Below are positions 21,404-28,451 of a stretch of DNA of 39,932 bases, one piece after another (the first letter of the stretch is position 1; the number at the start of each line of letters is the position of its first letter). The notes below the pieces were generated by a model. That model had not been told where the DNA came from, made no database searches, and saw nothing but the letters and a program-made list of their open reading frames with translations. Made by a program: the position numbers and the translations under genes. The DNA comes from a virus, in IMG/VR virus record IMGVR_UViG_3300044638_001389, positions 1 through 39,932 of that record; one strand, written 5' to 3'.

Positions 21404-21690
21404 TTCTTAGCCTTGTTTCTTTTAGAGATTGCTGCAGCCTTACGTTTGGCATCAGCCTTAGAACTTGCTCCCCATGCATTAAGCGATAGAAGCAGTCTTG
21501 TTGGCGAGCCGTCAGGCTTGCGTTCTGGTCCTGGCATTCCACCCATACGTGCTAGAAAGGATGCTCTACGTGGGTTGTCTCCAGCCTTTACAGGGGCTTT
21601 GAGAGTGCCACCCTTGTAAGATGCCCTGCCCTTGGCATTGAGGCCACCAGCAGGGTTCTTGCCTTCTTTACGTGTCCAGGCTGCTGTCAT
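21400..21690 (-). CDS. DUF6321-like small basic protein
   Basis: A 96-aa lysine/arginine-rich protein. WTRKEGKNPAGGLNAKGRASY, GDNPRRASFLARMGGMPGPERKPDGSPTRLLLSLNAWGASSKADA and the terminal KRNKAKK match the DUF6321 pattern common in aquatic phage and environmental sequences. Function unknown; a DNA-associated virion role is inference. AAGGA lies just ahead of the start; it overlaps the methyltransferase gene by 23 nt. Confidence 0.75.
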   Translation of the reverse strand: MTAAWTRKEGKNPAGGLNAKGRASYKGGTLKAPVKAGDNPRRASFLARMGGMPGPERKPDGSPTRLLLSLNAWGASSKADAKRKAAAISKRNKAKK

Positions 21691-22261
21691 TGTTTTTCCT
21701 TAGCCATACTTGTGAGTTTGATAATAGAACTTCTGATTCGTCCTTGACTGCTCCTACAAAGGTATCTATTGACCAGCCTGGCTGGAACTCGACACCTCTA
21801 GGGTCTTCCCATAAATAGTCATCAAATGCCATAATCCCACCTGGCTTGAGTAATCTCCAAGCAAGCACGGCATCTTGTAGTACACCTTCTGCAGTATGGT
21901 CTCCATCAATGTAGATGAAGTCATAGGTTGGTTCTTCAATAGAACGAAGGAACTCTTTGCTGTCCATTTTGTACTTAATCACATTAGGACGAAAGGCAAT
22001 CCGTGAATCGTATACACGCTCAACATCTAGCCAATTCATATCTTTATGTTCTTCTTCATCTGAGCCAGTCCAGATGTCTACATCTTCTAGCACAGAGTTT
22101 TTTGTAACAAGTACGTTATCTACCAGCCATACAGTTGCATCGCCTGTAAAGGCACCAATCTGTAAGAACCTAAGACCAAACTTTCCAGCAAGTGGTAGTA
22201 GTTGTGACTCAAAGTTTTCTTTTGCAGTCATCTCAAACCAGTTAGGATATTTAGTCTGCAT
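21668..22261 (-). CDS. Class I SAM-dependent methyltransferase
   Basis: A 197-aa protein with LQIGAFTGDATVWL (33-46, the glycine-rich SAM loop), DFIYIDGDHTAEGVLQDAVLAW (114-135) and LLKPGGIMAFDDY (137-149). This is the Methyltransf_24-like layout, often acting on sugars or small molecules. GAGGT 7 nt before the ATG at 22261 favours this start over 22285. It overlaps the glycosyltransferase gene, suggesting joint modification of a glycan on virion or host. Confidence 0.85.
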   Translation of the reverse strand: MQTKYPNWFEMTAKENFESQLLPLAGKFGLRFLQIGAFTGDATVWLVDNVLVTKNSVLEDVDIWTGSDEEEHKDMNWLDVERVYDSRIAFRPNVIKYKMDSKEFLRSIEEPTYDFIYIDGDHTAEGVLQDAVLAWRLLKPGGIMAFDDYLWEDPRGVEFQPGWSIDTFVGAVKDESEVLLSNSQVWLRKNNDSSLDT

Positions 22262-22949
22262 AACCCTTACCTCTACCAAAAGCATCGTAGTAGTTCTCGT
22301 CCATATTGAATCGCTTCATATGTCCTACAGTTGCAGCGGTATCACACCACAGAGGAATCTCTGCCTTGTTGACTACTGCAAAGAAGTAGATGTCTTCACC
22401 AGTGAACTGCTTGTTAGCACCCACCTCTGTGAAGAACGGAACTCCTGGCAATGCTTTTTTGATTCTTGTTATTACACTGCGGTGCATTAGGCAAAAGCCC
22501 ATACCTGCAGCACTTACTTTTATAAAGGCATTCTTTGGTAGTGGGTCTAACCTTCTAATCCCAATACCAAACTCTGCCTCAGCAAACTCATACACAGTTG
22601 CTAGAGGTTTCATCAATGGTTGCTCTGGTTCGTTACTTGTAAAGTAAACACCAGTAAGCAATGGAATATCTACGGCATCTCTACGATTCCAGAGTTTAAG
22701 AAACTTCTCTGGAGTAATCATAATGTCCGAGTCAAGCCAGAGTAGCCAATCAGATTTATTATTGTCATACCAGCGATTGACTAGCATCTCTCGCTGTTGT
22801 GCTATCTGATTACCGTGGGCTCTTAACGAGCCACAAAACTCTACGCCTGAGTTTATCAGGGTGTCTACAACACCTTCCATAAACTTGCCATCTACCATAC
22901 CATTGTCGCACCAAGCGACTGCTAAGGTTTCTTTCTTTTGTTTAGCCAT
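22251..22949 (-). CDS. GT-A glycosyltransferase-like protein
   Basis: A 232-aa protein. AVAWCDNGMVDGKFMEG and HGNQIAQQREMLVNRWYDNN lead to SDWLLWLDSDIMITPEK, whose D73-x-D75 (DSD) is the metal/nucleotide-sugar motif of GT-A enzymes. FTGEDIYFFAVVNKAEIPLWCD near the end fits the acceptor side. It overlaps a methyltransferase gene by 11 nt. Placed among capsid and fibre genes, it may decorate virion proteins or host glycans. Confidence 0.8.
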   Translation of the reverse strand: MAKQKKETLAVAWCDNGMVDGKFMEGVVDTLINSGVEFCGSLRAHGNQIAQQREMLVNRWYDNNKSDWLLWLDSDIMITPEKFLKLWNRRDAVDIPLLTGVYFTSNEPEQPLMKPLATVYEFAEAEFGIGIRRLDPLPKNAFIKVSAAGMGFCLMHRSVITRIKKALPGVPFFTEVGANKQFTGEDIYFFAVVNKAEIPLWCDTAATVGHMKRFNMDENYYDAFGRGKGYAD

Positions 22950-22964
22950 TGTCCCCTACCTTTG

Positions 22965-23144
22965 TTACTGGTCGTATCGTTCTGGATTCTTAAGATATCT
23001 TGCTTTTTGAGCAGGTGTCATTTTAGATGGAGAAATCTTATCTGGCATTACTAACACCTTCTTTTTAACAGGTGCCTTTGCTGTTGACTTCTTTGCCGTT
23101 GTTTTGGTACGTGGCGCACTGGCTCCTGAGTATCCTGATGCCAT
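22965..23144 (-). CDS. Small lysine-rich protein (59 aa)
   Basis: A 59-aa frame (MASGYSGASAPRTKTTAKKS ... KMTPAQKARYLKNPERYDQ). The N-terminal half is a disordered K/T/A tract, and the C-terminus has an AQKARYLKNPERY helix. It overlaps the next basic gene by one base (TAATG). It is part of a set of cationic small proteins around the capsid genes. Confidence 0.65.
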   Translation of the reverse strand: MASGYSGASAPRTKTTAKKSTAKAPVKKKVLVMPDKISPSKMTPAQKARYLKNPERYDQ

Positions 23145-23272
23145 TACTTCTTCTTGCCCATCTTCTTCATAGGCTTCTTAACCATCTTCTTACCAGTCTT
23201 CTTTGCTGTTTTCTTTGCAGCCATCTCGCCTGCTGCTGTGTATGGGAATGTCATTTTTCCGACTTTTGGCAT
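23144..23272 (-). CDS. Tiny lysine-rich protein (42 aa)
   Basis: A 42-aa frame beginning MPKVGKMTFPYTAAGEMAAK, then a KKTAKKTGKKMVKKPMKKMG tail; over a third of residues are lysine. Similar 'MPKVGK-FPYT--G' peptides occur in other aquatic phages. Its start overlaps the stop of the gene at 23272. It is likely a DNA-binding virion peptide (inference). Confidence 0.65.
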   Translation of the reverse strand: MPKVGKMTFPYTAAGEMAAKKTAKKTGKKMVKKPMKKMGKKK

Positions 23273-23610
23273 TATTGTATTCCTGCTTCCTTGAGTTCTC
23301 GCATTACTGTGGCTGTTGGTTTGTCTATCTTTTTTGCTTGTATCATTGTGTTACCGTCATAGGCTGCACCTATCTTTTCAGATGCTTCGTGTGCTGCCTG
23401 TATTTGTTTTATCTTTGTCCCATTAGGTTGGATACCCTGCGCCCTAGCACTACGGTAGGCCTCAAGTTCATTGTTCCATTTTTTCTGGGTGGTGCCGCTT
23501 GCTATTACATCACCTCTGGCATCGCCAGTAGATAATTCTAGAAGTTGTATCTTGCATCCAAAGCAACCTTCTACATATTCTGGATGTGTCTGTCTTTGAT
23601 GTAGTCCCAT
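23272..23610 (-). CDS. Hypothetical structural-region protein (112 aa)
   Basis: A 112-aa protein with HPEYVEGCFGCKIQLLELSTGDA near the N-terminus (one CxxC), then WNNELEAYRSARAQGIQPNGTK and AAYDGNTMIQ. This arrangement is shared with actinophage proteins downstream of capsid genes. Function unknown. The start directly overlaps the previous stop. Confidence 0.75.
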   Translation of the reverse strand: MGLHQRQTHPEYVEGCFGCKIQLLELSTGDARGDVIASGTTQKKWNNELEAYRSARAQGIQPNGTKIKQIQAAHEASEKIGAAYDGNTMIQAKKIDKPTATVMRELKEAGIQ

Positions 23611-23882
23611 TATTCCACCGTAAAGTTGGCTGAAGTTACAATGCCGTCAGCAATCATTGCTGTTCTAATAGCATCACTAATTCCAGTATGTTGACATCCA
23701 CCCATATAGTAAGCAGTGTAAGTTGCTAACTCATCTTCGGTTGGATACTGTATAAGCGAGTAAACACCAGCATCTAAGATGATAGTATAACTCTTTGTGC
23801 GTTGTTTAAAGTGTGTGAACAAACGGTGCATACCAATGTGTCCTTGTTCCAAGGTTGGTGTTACGAGTGTGTACGTTGCCAT
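23610..23882 (-). CDS. Small structural-region protein (90 aa)
   Basis: A 90-aa protein starting MATYTLVTP with GGGAG 5 nt upstream; a longer start at 23936 would read through the hairpin after the capsid gene. It is beta-rich (YTIILDAGVYSLIQYPTEDEL) with a helix near the end. It is the first gene after the major capsid protein, a slot often used for head-completion or decoration proteins. Confidence 0.7.
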   Translation of the reverse strand: MATYTLVTPTLEQGHIGMHRLFTHFKQRTKSYTIILDAGVYSLIQYPTEDELATYTAYYMGGCQHTGISDAIRTAMIADGIVTSANFTVE

Positions 23883-23906
23883 TGTTCTCCCTAATGAATT
23901 TACCAA

Positions 23907-23930
23907 GAGGCAGGGTTTTCCCTGCCCCTC
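23907..23930 (-). terminator. Hairpin after the major capsid gene
   Basis: GAGGCAGGG (23907-23915) pairs with CCCTGCCCCTC (23920-23930) with a 2-nt bulge and a four-base loop. It lies 10 nt beyond the capsid stop on the leftward transcript. No strong U-run follows. Partial termination or mRNA 3'-end protection would keep capsid mRNA in excess over downstream genes. Confidence 0.65.
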
Positions 23931-23940
23931 AGTCAATCAA

Positions 23941-24885
23941 TTATGCGACTGATGAACCGTTAAGAATACGATACAAGGCTGCTTCGCGGTAACGCTTGAA
24001 GCCTAGTACGCCGTACCAACCCATTGGGCGGAAACGCATTAACTGGTCAATGACTGGACCGATAACTACATGTGGCTCTTCAGCAACGGCTTCAGCCATT
24101 GCTTCCTTACCAGCAAGAATTGTGCGGTATACCTTGGCGCTTGAAGCACCGTCAGTATCGTTGTACATACGAGCAGACTCTACGAAGTAGGCTCCTTCAT
24201 ATGAACCAATTTCTCCAGCCCAAATGTTTTCATTTGAGTTGTACTCATGAGGCAAACGCCATCCACCAGCACCAGTCTCAGCACGAAGGTCATGTGAAAC
24301 TTCTGGGTGAATACCACACCAGTACATTGAACCCTTACGAGGTACTGACAGACCTGAACGCAACTTAGCAACAGCCTTACGGATGTTAGCAGAAGTGATT
24401 GTATCTGTAGCAGCAATTGTTACTGTGTTAGTACGTGTACCACCGTAGATGACGTTTGTGCCACCACGAAGTTCAGTCTGTGCAACTGTATCAATTGAAC
24501 CTGCAAGGTTGAAAGCGATGATGTTAGCAATTGCTGGGTCTACATCAGCAAGGCTGAATAGTTCCAAAGCACGTGTAACAAGGACAGAGTTACCATACTC
24601 AGCAAGAGTAATAGTAACTGATGTTGGAGCAGCAATCTGTACTGAGTCACGCTCAGTTGATTCTGTCAGAGCAGTTGTCTGTTCAGACAAATCTGCGTAT
24701 AGTTGTAGAACTACGGTTGAGCCAGGGTTTGCTAACTTAGTGGGCTTCTTATCAGCGACACTACGAATTAGGGGTTCTGAACGCAACGCAAAGTCTAATA
24801 GTCGGTCATACGCCTTTTGGACGAGACCTGCAGCACCAGCGGTACCAGCGAGATTGCCAGTAGAGGATGTATATGCATTAGCCAT
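23941..24885 (-). CDS. Major capsid protein (HK97-fold, N4 gp56-like)
   Basis: A 314-aa protein. The N-terminus AYDRLLDFALRSEPLIRSVADKKPTKLANPGSTVVLQ and the conserved TLAEYGNSVLVTRALELFS, followed by MYWCGIHPEVSHDLRAETG and VVIGPVIDQLMRFRPMGWYGVLGFKRYREAALYRI, match the N4-gp56-type/HK97-fold capsid proteins. It is preceded by the scaffold gene and an exceptionally strong ribosome site, and followed by a hairpin. It would assemble the icosahedral shell. Confidence 0.9.
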   Translation of the reverse strand: MANAYTSSTGNLAGTAGAAGLVQKAYDRLLDFALRSEPLIRSVADKKPTKLANPGSTVVLQLYADLSEQTTALTESTERDSVQIAAPTSVTITLAEYGNSVLVTRALELFSLADVDPAIANIIAFNLAGSIDTVAQTELRGGTNVIYGGTRTNTVTIAATDTITSANIRKAVAKLRSGLSVPRKGSMYWCGIHPEVSHDLRAETGAGGWRLPHEYNSNENIWAGEIGSYEGAYFVESARMYNDTDGASSAKVYRTILAGKEAMAEAVAEEPHVVIGPVIDQLMRFRPMGWYGVLGFKRYREAALYRILNGSSVA

Positions 24886-24891
24886 TGTTGT

Positions 24892-24906
24892 TCACCTCCT
24901 AGGTGA
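24892..24906 (-). promoter_or_regulatory. Full-length Shine-Dalgarno of capsid gene inside a palindrome
   Basis: On the minus strand AGGAGGTGA lies 6 nt before the capsid ATG, a nearly complete match to the 16S anti-SD. It is half of TCACCT-AGG-AGGTGA, a 6-bp inverted repeat with a 3-nt centre, so the site could be briefly hidden in a mini-hairpin. It is the strongest ribosome site in the window. Confidence 0.75.
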
Positions 24907-24927
24907 GTTGTGAAATTACTATGTAAA

Positions 24928-25404
24928 TTATTGTTGAGAGAAAATAATAGAGTTGAGTTCTTCTGCGGATGCCGCATTATTAATTCGACTCAATAAATCT
25001 TCTGCTCGGTCAGGGGACGTACCAAGTTGAGTAACTACATCTTGCTGCCGTAAGGCTGCTCGATTTAGTTCTTTCTCTTCGTTTACCTCTGGCTTGGTTA
25101 ATCCAAACAAGTCTCCATTATCTTCAAGCCAGTTATTAACTGACTCTTCGCTAATATCATCCAAGTCTTTTAGGATTAATCGTTGTGCCTTTGGATTGAC
25201 ACCCTTCTGTTCTAGGACCTCTTTGACTGTACGCTCACGCTGCGCCTTGGATAATCCCTCAAGTTGCTCAGTGAGTTCCTTGATACGCTTCTCATCGTTG
25301 CGCTTGGCTTTCCGTAACTTTTTAAGTAAGTCACTTCCATCCATCTGCACTTCGTTGTCGGTATCTAGGTCGTCTTCGTCTTCATCCCAGTAGTTGTTGC
25401 TCAT
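24928..25404 (-). CDS. Scaffolding protein
   Basis: A 158-aa protein directly upstream of the capsid gene. It has an acidic N-terminus (YWDEDEDDLDTDNEVQMDGSD), a long charged helix (LKKLRKAKRNDEKRIKELTEQLEGLSKAQRERTVKEVLEQ) and a helical C-terminus, the profile of scaffolding proteins that guide shell assembly and leave or are cut before DNA packaging. The start at 25404 is preferred (GGGTGGG upstream) over 25437. Confidence 0.8.
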   Translation of the reverse strand: MSNNYWDEDEDDLDTDNEVQMDGSDLLKKLRKAKRNDEKRIKELTEQLEGLSKAQRERTVKEVLEQKGVNPKAQRLILKDLDDISEESVNNWLEDNGDLFGLTKPEVNEEKELNRAALRQQDVVTQLGTSPDRAEDLLSRINNAASAEELNSIIFSQQ

Positions 25405-25524
25405 AGCAACCCACCCTTCTATTCGTTTGAATCGCAAGCCTCAGATTCTAGTCGGGGAACTAGCCTGGCTCTTACTACCAGTCTTCTACGCTATGTGGGC
25501 TGGTGGGTCACATAGGATTCTATT
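25405..25524 (-). promoter_or_regulatory. Structured 120-nt leader of scaffold/capsid genes
   Basis: On the minus strand CTATGTG (25515-25509) and CACATAG (25497-25491) form a perfect 7-bp hairpin. Its loop begins ACCCACC (25508-25502). Those seven bases are perfectly complementary to GGTGGGT (25415-25409), which contains the ribosome site of the scaffold gene. Between them are smaller hairpins (CTGG/CCAG and CTAG/CTAG). The layout suggests that the loop can pair with and hide the ribosome site, or that a promoter for the head genes lies here. Confidence 0.45.
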
Positions 25525-26937
25525 TTATATTTGTCCTGCTGCTGAGGATTTCTTTAGGTAACTAGTACTGTAAGCACCTGGTGCATTACCTGCACTACCT
25601 TCAAAAATAGCACGTTCCTTAGATGCTAATGTAGTGCGCTTACGTTTTGCTGCATCACTAGCCTTTAGAAACTCTTCTTCACTAGCCATCTGGTCATACT
25701 TAATACCAGTCTCGCCATAGATGTTACCGAGTTTAGTAGCCTCTGGAAGTACAGCAGCAACGTTTGCATAGCCCTCAAGGGCTGCTGCTCTATCTACTCC
25801 ATAGTCAGCAAGACCTAATGCAGAAAGTGAAGTACCACCTGTAAAGCCTTGACCTACGGCAGCAGAACTAATCTCAGATGCTGTTACTTTTCTTTCTAAA
25901 TCAATACGTGTAGCCTCTGGATTGAGGAAGTATGAAACTAAATCTTTATCATTAATTGTTGGATAATATGCTTTCAGTTGTTTTAATATCTCTGGGTCGC
26001 TACCTTGTACGCGCTTAACCGCTAGGTTAAGACGCTTATCTACTTCAAGAGCGGATACACTGTTACCAATTAGAGTTGCCTTCTGTGCACGTGTAGATAG
26101 GTTGCCTACACCATATGCCTTAAAGTATTCATCATAAGCATTCTCTTGCTGTAGGTAGTCGTATTCACTTAGAGCATTCTTTCCAGCCTTAACGAGTGCT
26201 TCGTTACCAGCAAATCGAGCCTTGTACACACCAAGATTACGCATGTTAAGGATAGCCATGTTAGGACCAATGTTAGGGTCAATAATTTGTTTCTCAATAA
26301 AGCCAGATAGTTCTGACATCTCAGCATCAGTAAATCCATATGAACGCATTGTGTCTTGAATGAGAGCAAACGCATCACGCTTTTCAGCCTGTTCTGCTGC
26401 TTGCTTAGCAATTGCTGCTTGTTCTGCATCATATCTAGCCTTGGCTGCAGCAGCATCAGCATCTGCTTTTTTAGTTCCTTTAGATAAAAGAAGTCTTTTA
26501 CCAGACTTGTATACTTGGTAAATGTCACCAGTTTCAGGGTCAGTATATGTATCAACTACATAATCAGTTGGGTCATCTGGTGTTACATTGGGGTCAACAA
26601 CAACTTTCTTTTTTGGAATAACATAACCAGTAATAGGGTCAACTGTCCCACCAGTACTCTTAGCAACTGCTGCTGCATTAGCAGCAGCATCTATTTGAGC
26701 CTGTGTTTTACCAGTAGTGCCAACCTTAGCAGTTCCATATGTATCAACTGGAGGTACATAACCTGTTTCCCCACGTGATGCCGCTTCAATACCAGCCATT
26801 GTTGTTGTGTTAACAGTACTTGATTGAGTACTTGCTTTTAATATTGCCTGTTCATCTTGTAATGCTTTAAGACGTGCATTGCTTTTAGCAAGTTGCGCTT
26901 TAGCCGCTTTTAATAATTGTGCTGGAGTTTGTGCCAT
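25525..26937 (-). CDS. Virion-associated protein, Ala/Lys-rich N-terminus
   Basis: A 470-aa protein starting MAQTPAQLL. The first 40 residues form a coiled coil (LLKAAKAQLAKSNARLKALQDEQAIL). A proline/threonine-rich region follows (YVPPVDTYG, GYVIPKKKVVVDPNVTPDDPTDYVVDTYTDPETG), then a helical C-terminal two-thirds. The start at 26937 overlaps the upstream stop (TAATG). Upstream of scaffold and downstream of the giant protein, it is probably an internal or ejected virion protein. Confidence 0.7.
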   Translation of the reverse strand: MAQTPAQLLKAAKAQLAKSNARLKALQDEQAILKASTQSSTVNTTTMAGIEAASRGETGYVPPVDTYGTAKVGTTGKTQAQIDAAANAAAVAKSTGGTVDPITGYVIPKKKVVVDPNVTPDDPTDYVVDTYTDPETGDIYQVYKSGKRLLLSKGTKKADADAAAAKARYDAEQAAIAKQAAEQAEKRDAFALIQDTMRSYGFTDAEMSELSGFIEKQIIDPNIGPNMAILNMRNLGVYKARFAGNEALVKAGKNALSEYDYLQQENAYDEYFKAYGVGNLSTRAQKATLIGNSVSALEVDKRLNLAVKRVQGSDPEILKQLKAYYPTINDKDLVSYFLNPEATRIDLERKVTASEISSAAVGQGFTGGTSLSALGLADYGVDRAAALEGYANVAAVLPEATKLGNIYGETGIKYDQMASEEEFLKASDAAKRKRTTLASKERAIFEGSAGNAPGAYSTSYLKKSSAAGQI

Positions 26938-28451
26938 TAGCCTACCTTGCCCCAACTCTTGAGTATTGTATTAATAAATGTTGCAGCCATTTCATTAGCC
27001 TTTGGAGTCTTACGCCATAGCGGATTAGAACGAACGCCTAATATAAAATCATTAACGCTAGAAATATCAGGACCACCAATAGCCTTTTGTACATCGTCAT
27101 CGTAGATGTCTACTGCATTATCAGTAAGACCCATCTCTCGTTCCTTAAGTCTTTGAAAGTTAGAAGAGATGTCAGATACTTTAAGACCTTGGTCTATATA
27201 ATTTGCTAAACCCTTGAAGTGAACTTTAGCAGCCTGCTTAATACTGTTAGCCTCTTGCTCTAAGCCAGTAGCCATGCTAGTTGGACTAACACCAGCAGTA
27301 ACGCCGCCTGGCTTAAGTGACTTATAAACACGACCAAGTAAGTCCTGATGAGTTAACTGAACGCCATAGTCAGCAGCAACTTCTTTGAGTTTGCCGTAGG
27401 CAGCACCAACAAGAGCACCTTCTTCTTCTAGGGCTTCTTGTGTTGCATTCTTAATGCCAACGCTATTAGAGTTTTTATCACCATTAATAATTAAACCAAG
27501 ACGCATTTCAATACGGTCTTGTTCTGTTAATGGTGCGTAACTAAAACCACTAGAAATACTAACTCCAGTAATCGGGTCACTAGTTGATGTTGATGTTGAG
27601 ATTCTTCGTAATTCTTCTTTATGAAGTTTATTCCAGTATGCCTTACGTAATGCATCTACTTTGTCAACAAGGTTGGGGTCACCAATATACTGTTGGACAG
27701 TACGATTGAACTCTGCATTAGCGTCCATCTCAGTAGTTAACTGAGAAGTCCTTTGAGACTGAGTTGTTTTAGGTGGAAGTATCTGACGAGTATCTATGAA
27801 TTGGTTATAGCCAATAAGATTAGCAGTACTAGTACCACGCTGAGCGGGGTCAATCTGTGCAAACTCTCTTGCTGCAGTCCAGTTAATAGCACTGACTTCA
27901 TTCAAAGAGTTCTTAATGGCTGTCATAAAGCCAATATCAGACTCACCTATTGGTTGAGTTAAAGACTTTTTGTATGCTGCTCCATTGATACCACCTGGGT
28001 AATACTGTTGCAGTTTTTGCTTTACATAAAGATAACTTTCATCATTCTTTGGAATGTACGATAAGAACTCATTTGCTGCTGCATTTGCATCTTGTAATTC
28101 AAAGCCTCTACCATCTGTACTAGGCTTAAGAATGACAGTAACACCTGGTTGCTTAGTATCAGTTGCAGGTAGGGCTACATATGCTTCAGTAGTTACGCCA
28201 CCAGTTGTAGTTGCTGGAACATATATAATCTTTCCATTAAGAAAAGAGCCCCAGTCAGTTCTAGTTCCCTTAGGAATTGGAGTAAGTTGTTCTCCACTTG
28301 TAGTATTGTTTGTTCTTTTCCCAGTATAATCTGATTCAGGGTTTCTTTTATATTCTTCAAGGGCTTTAGCCTTTTGCTGAGCAGGAGTCAGTTTAGGATA
28401 CTGAGTCTTTGCTATCTCCTCATAGTAACTAAGTGGATTTTTTTCAGCCAT
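26937..28451 (-). CDS. Virion-associated protein (504 aa)
   Basis: A 504-aa protein. The N-terminus (PLSYYEEIAKTQYPKLTPAQQKAKALEEYKRNP) is helical and basic, and residues 60-140 are beta-rich (GKIIYVPATTTGGVTTEAYVALPA). The remainder is helical, with DNAVDIYDDDVQKAIGGPD and a final FINTILKSWGKVG helix. No signature domain. It lies between the giant protein and the 470-aa protein, a cluster that in short-tailed phages encodes internal core/ejection proteins. Confidence 0.7.
   Translation of the reverse strand: MAEKNPLSYYEEIAKTQYPKLTPAQQKAKALEEYKRNPESDYTGKRTNNTTSGEQLTPIPKGTRTDWGSFLNGKIIYVPATTTGGVTTEAYVALPATDTKQPGVTVILKPSTDGRGFELQDANAAANEFLSYIPKNDESYLYVKQKLQQYYPGGINGAAYKKSLTQPIGESDIGFMTAIKNSLNEVSAINWTAAREFAQIDPAQRGTSTANLIGYNQFIDTRQILPPKTTQSQRTSQLTTEMDANAEFNRTVQQYIGDPNLVDKVDALRKAYWNKLHKEELRRISTSTSTSDPITGVSISSGFSYAPLTEQDRIEMRLGLIINGDKNSNSVGIKNATQEALEEEGALVGAAYGKLKEVAADYGVQLTHQDLLGRVYKSLKPGGVTAGVSPTSMATGLEQEANSIKQAAKVHFKGLANYIDQGLKVSDISSNFQRLKEREMGLTDNAVDIYDDDVQKAIGGPDISSVNDFILGVRSNPLWRKTPKANEMAATFINTILKSWGKVG

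Noticed and set aside
25408-25501. Possible tRNA on the minus strand with a 7-bp acceptor-like pairing (AGCCCAC/GTGGGTT)
   Set aside because: No proper D-arm, a 6-nt not 7-nt candidate anticodon loop, no paired T-arm and an overlap with the scaffold ribosome site; treated as a structured leader.
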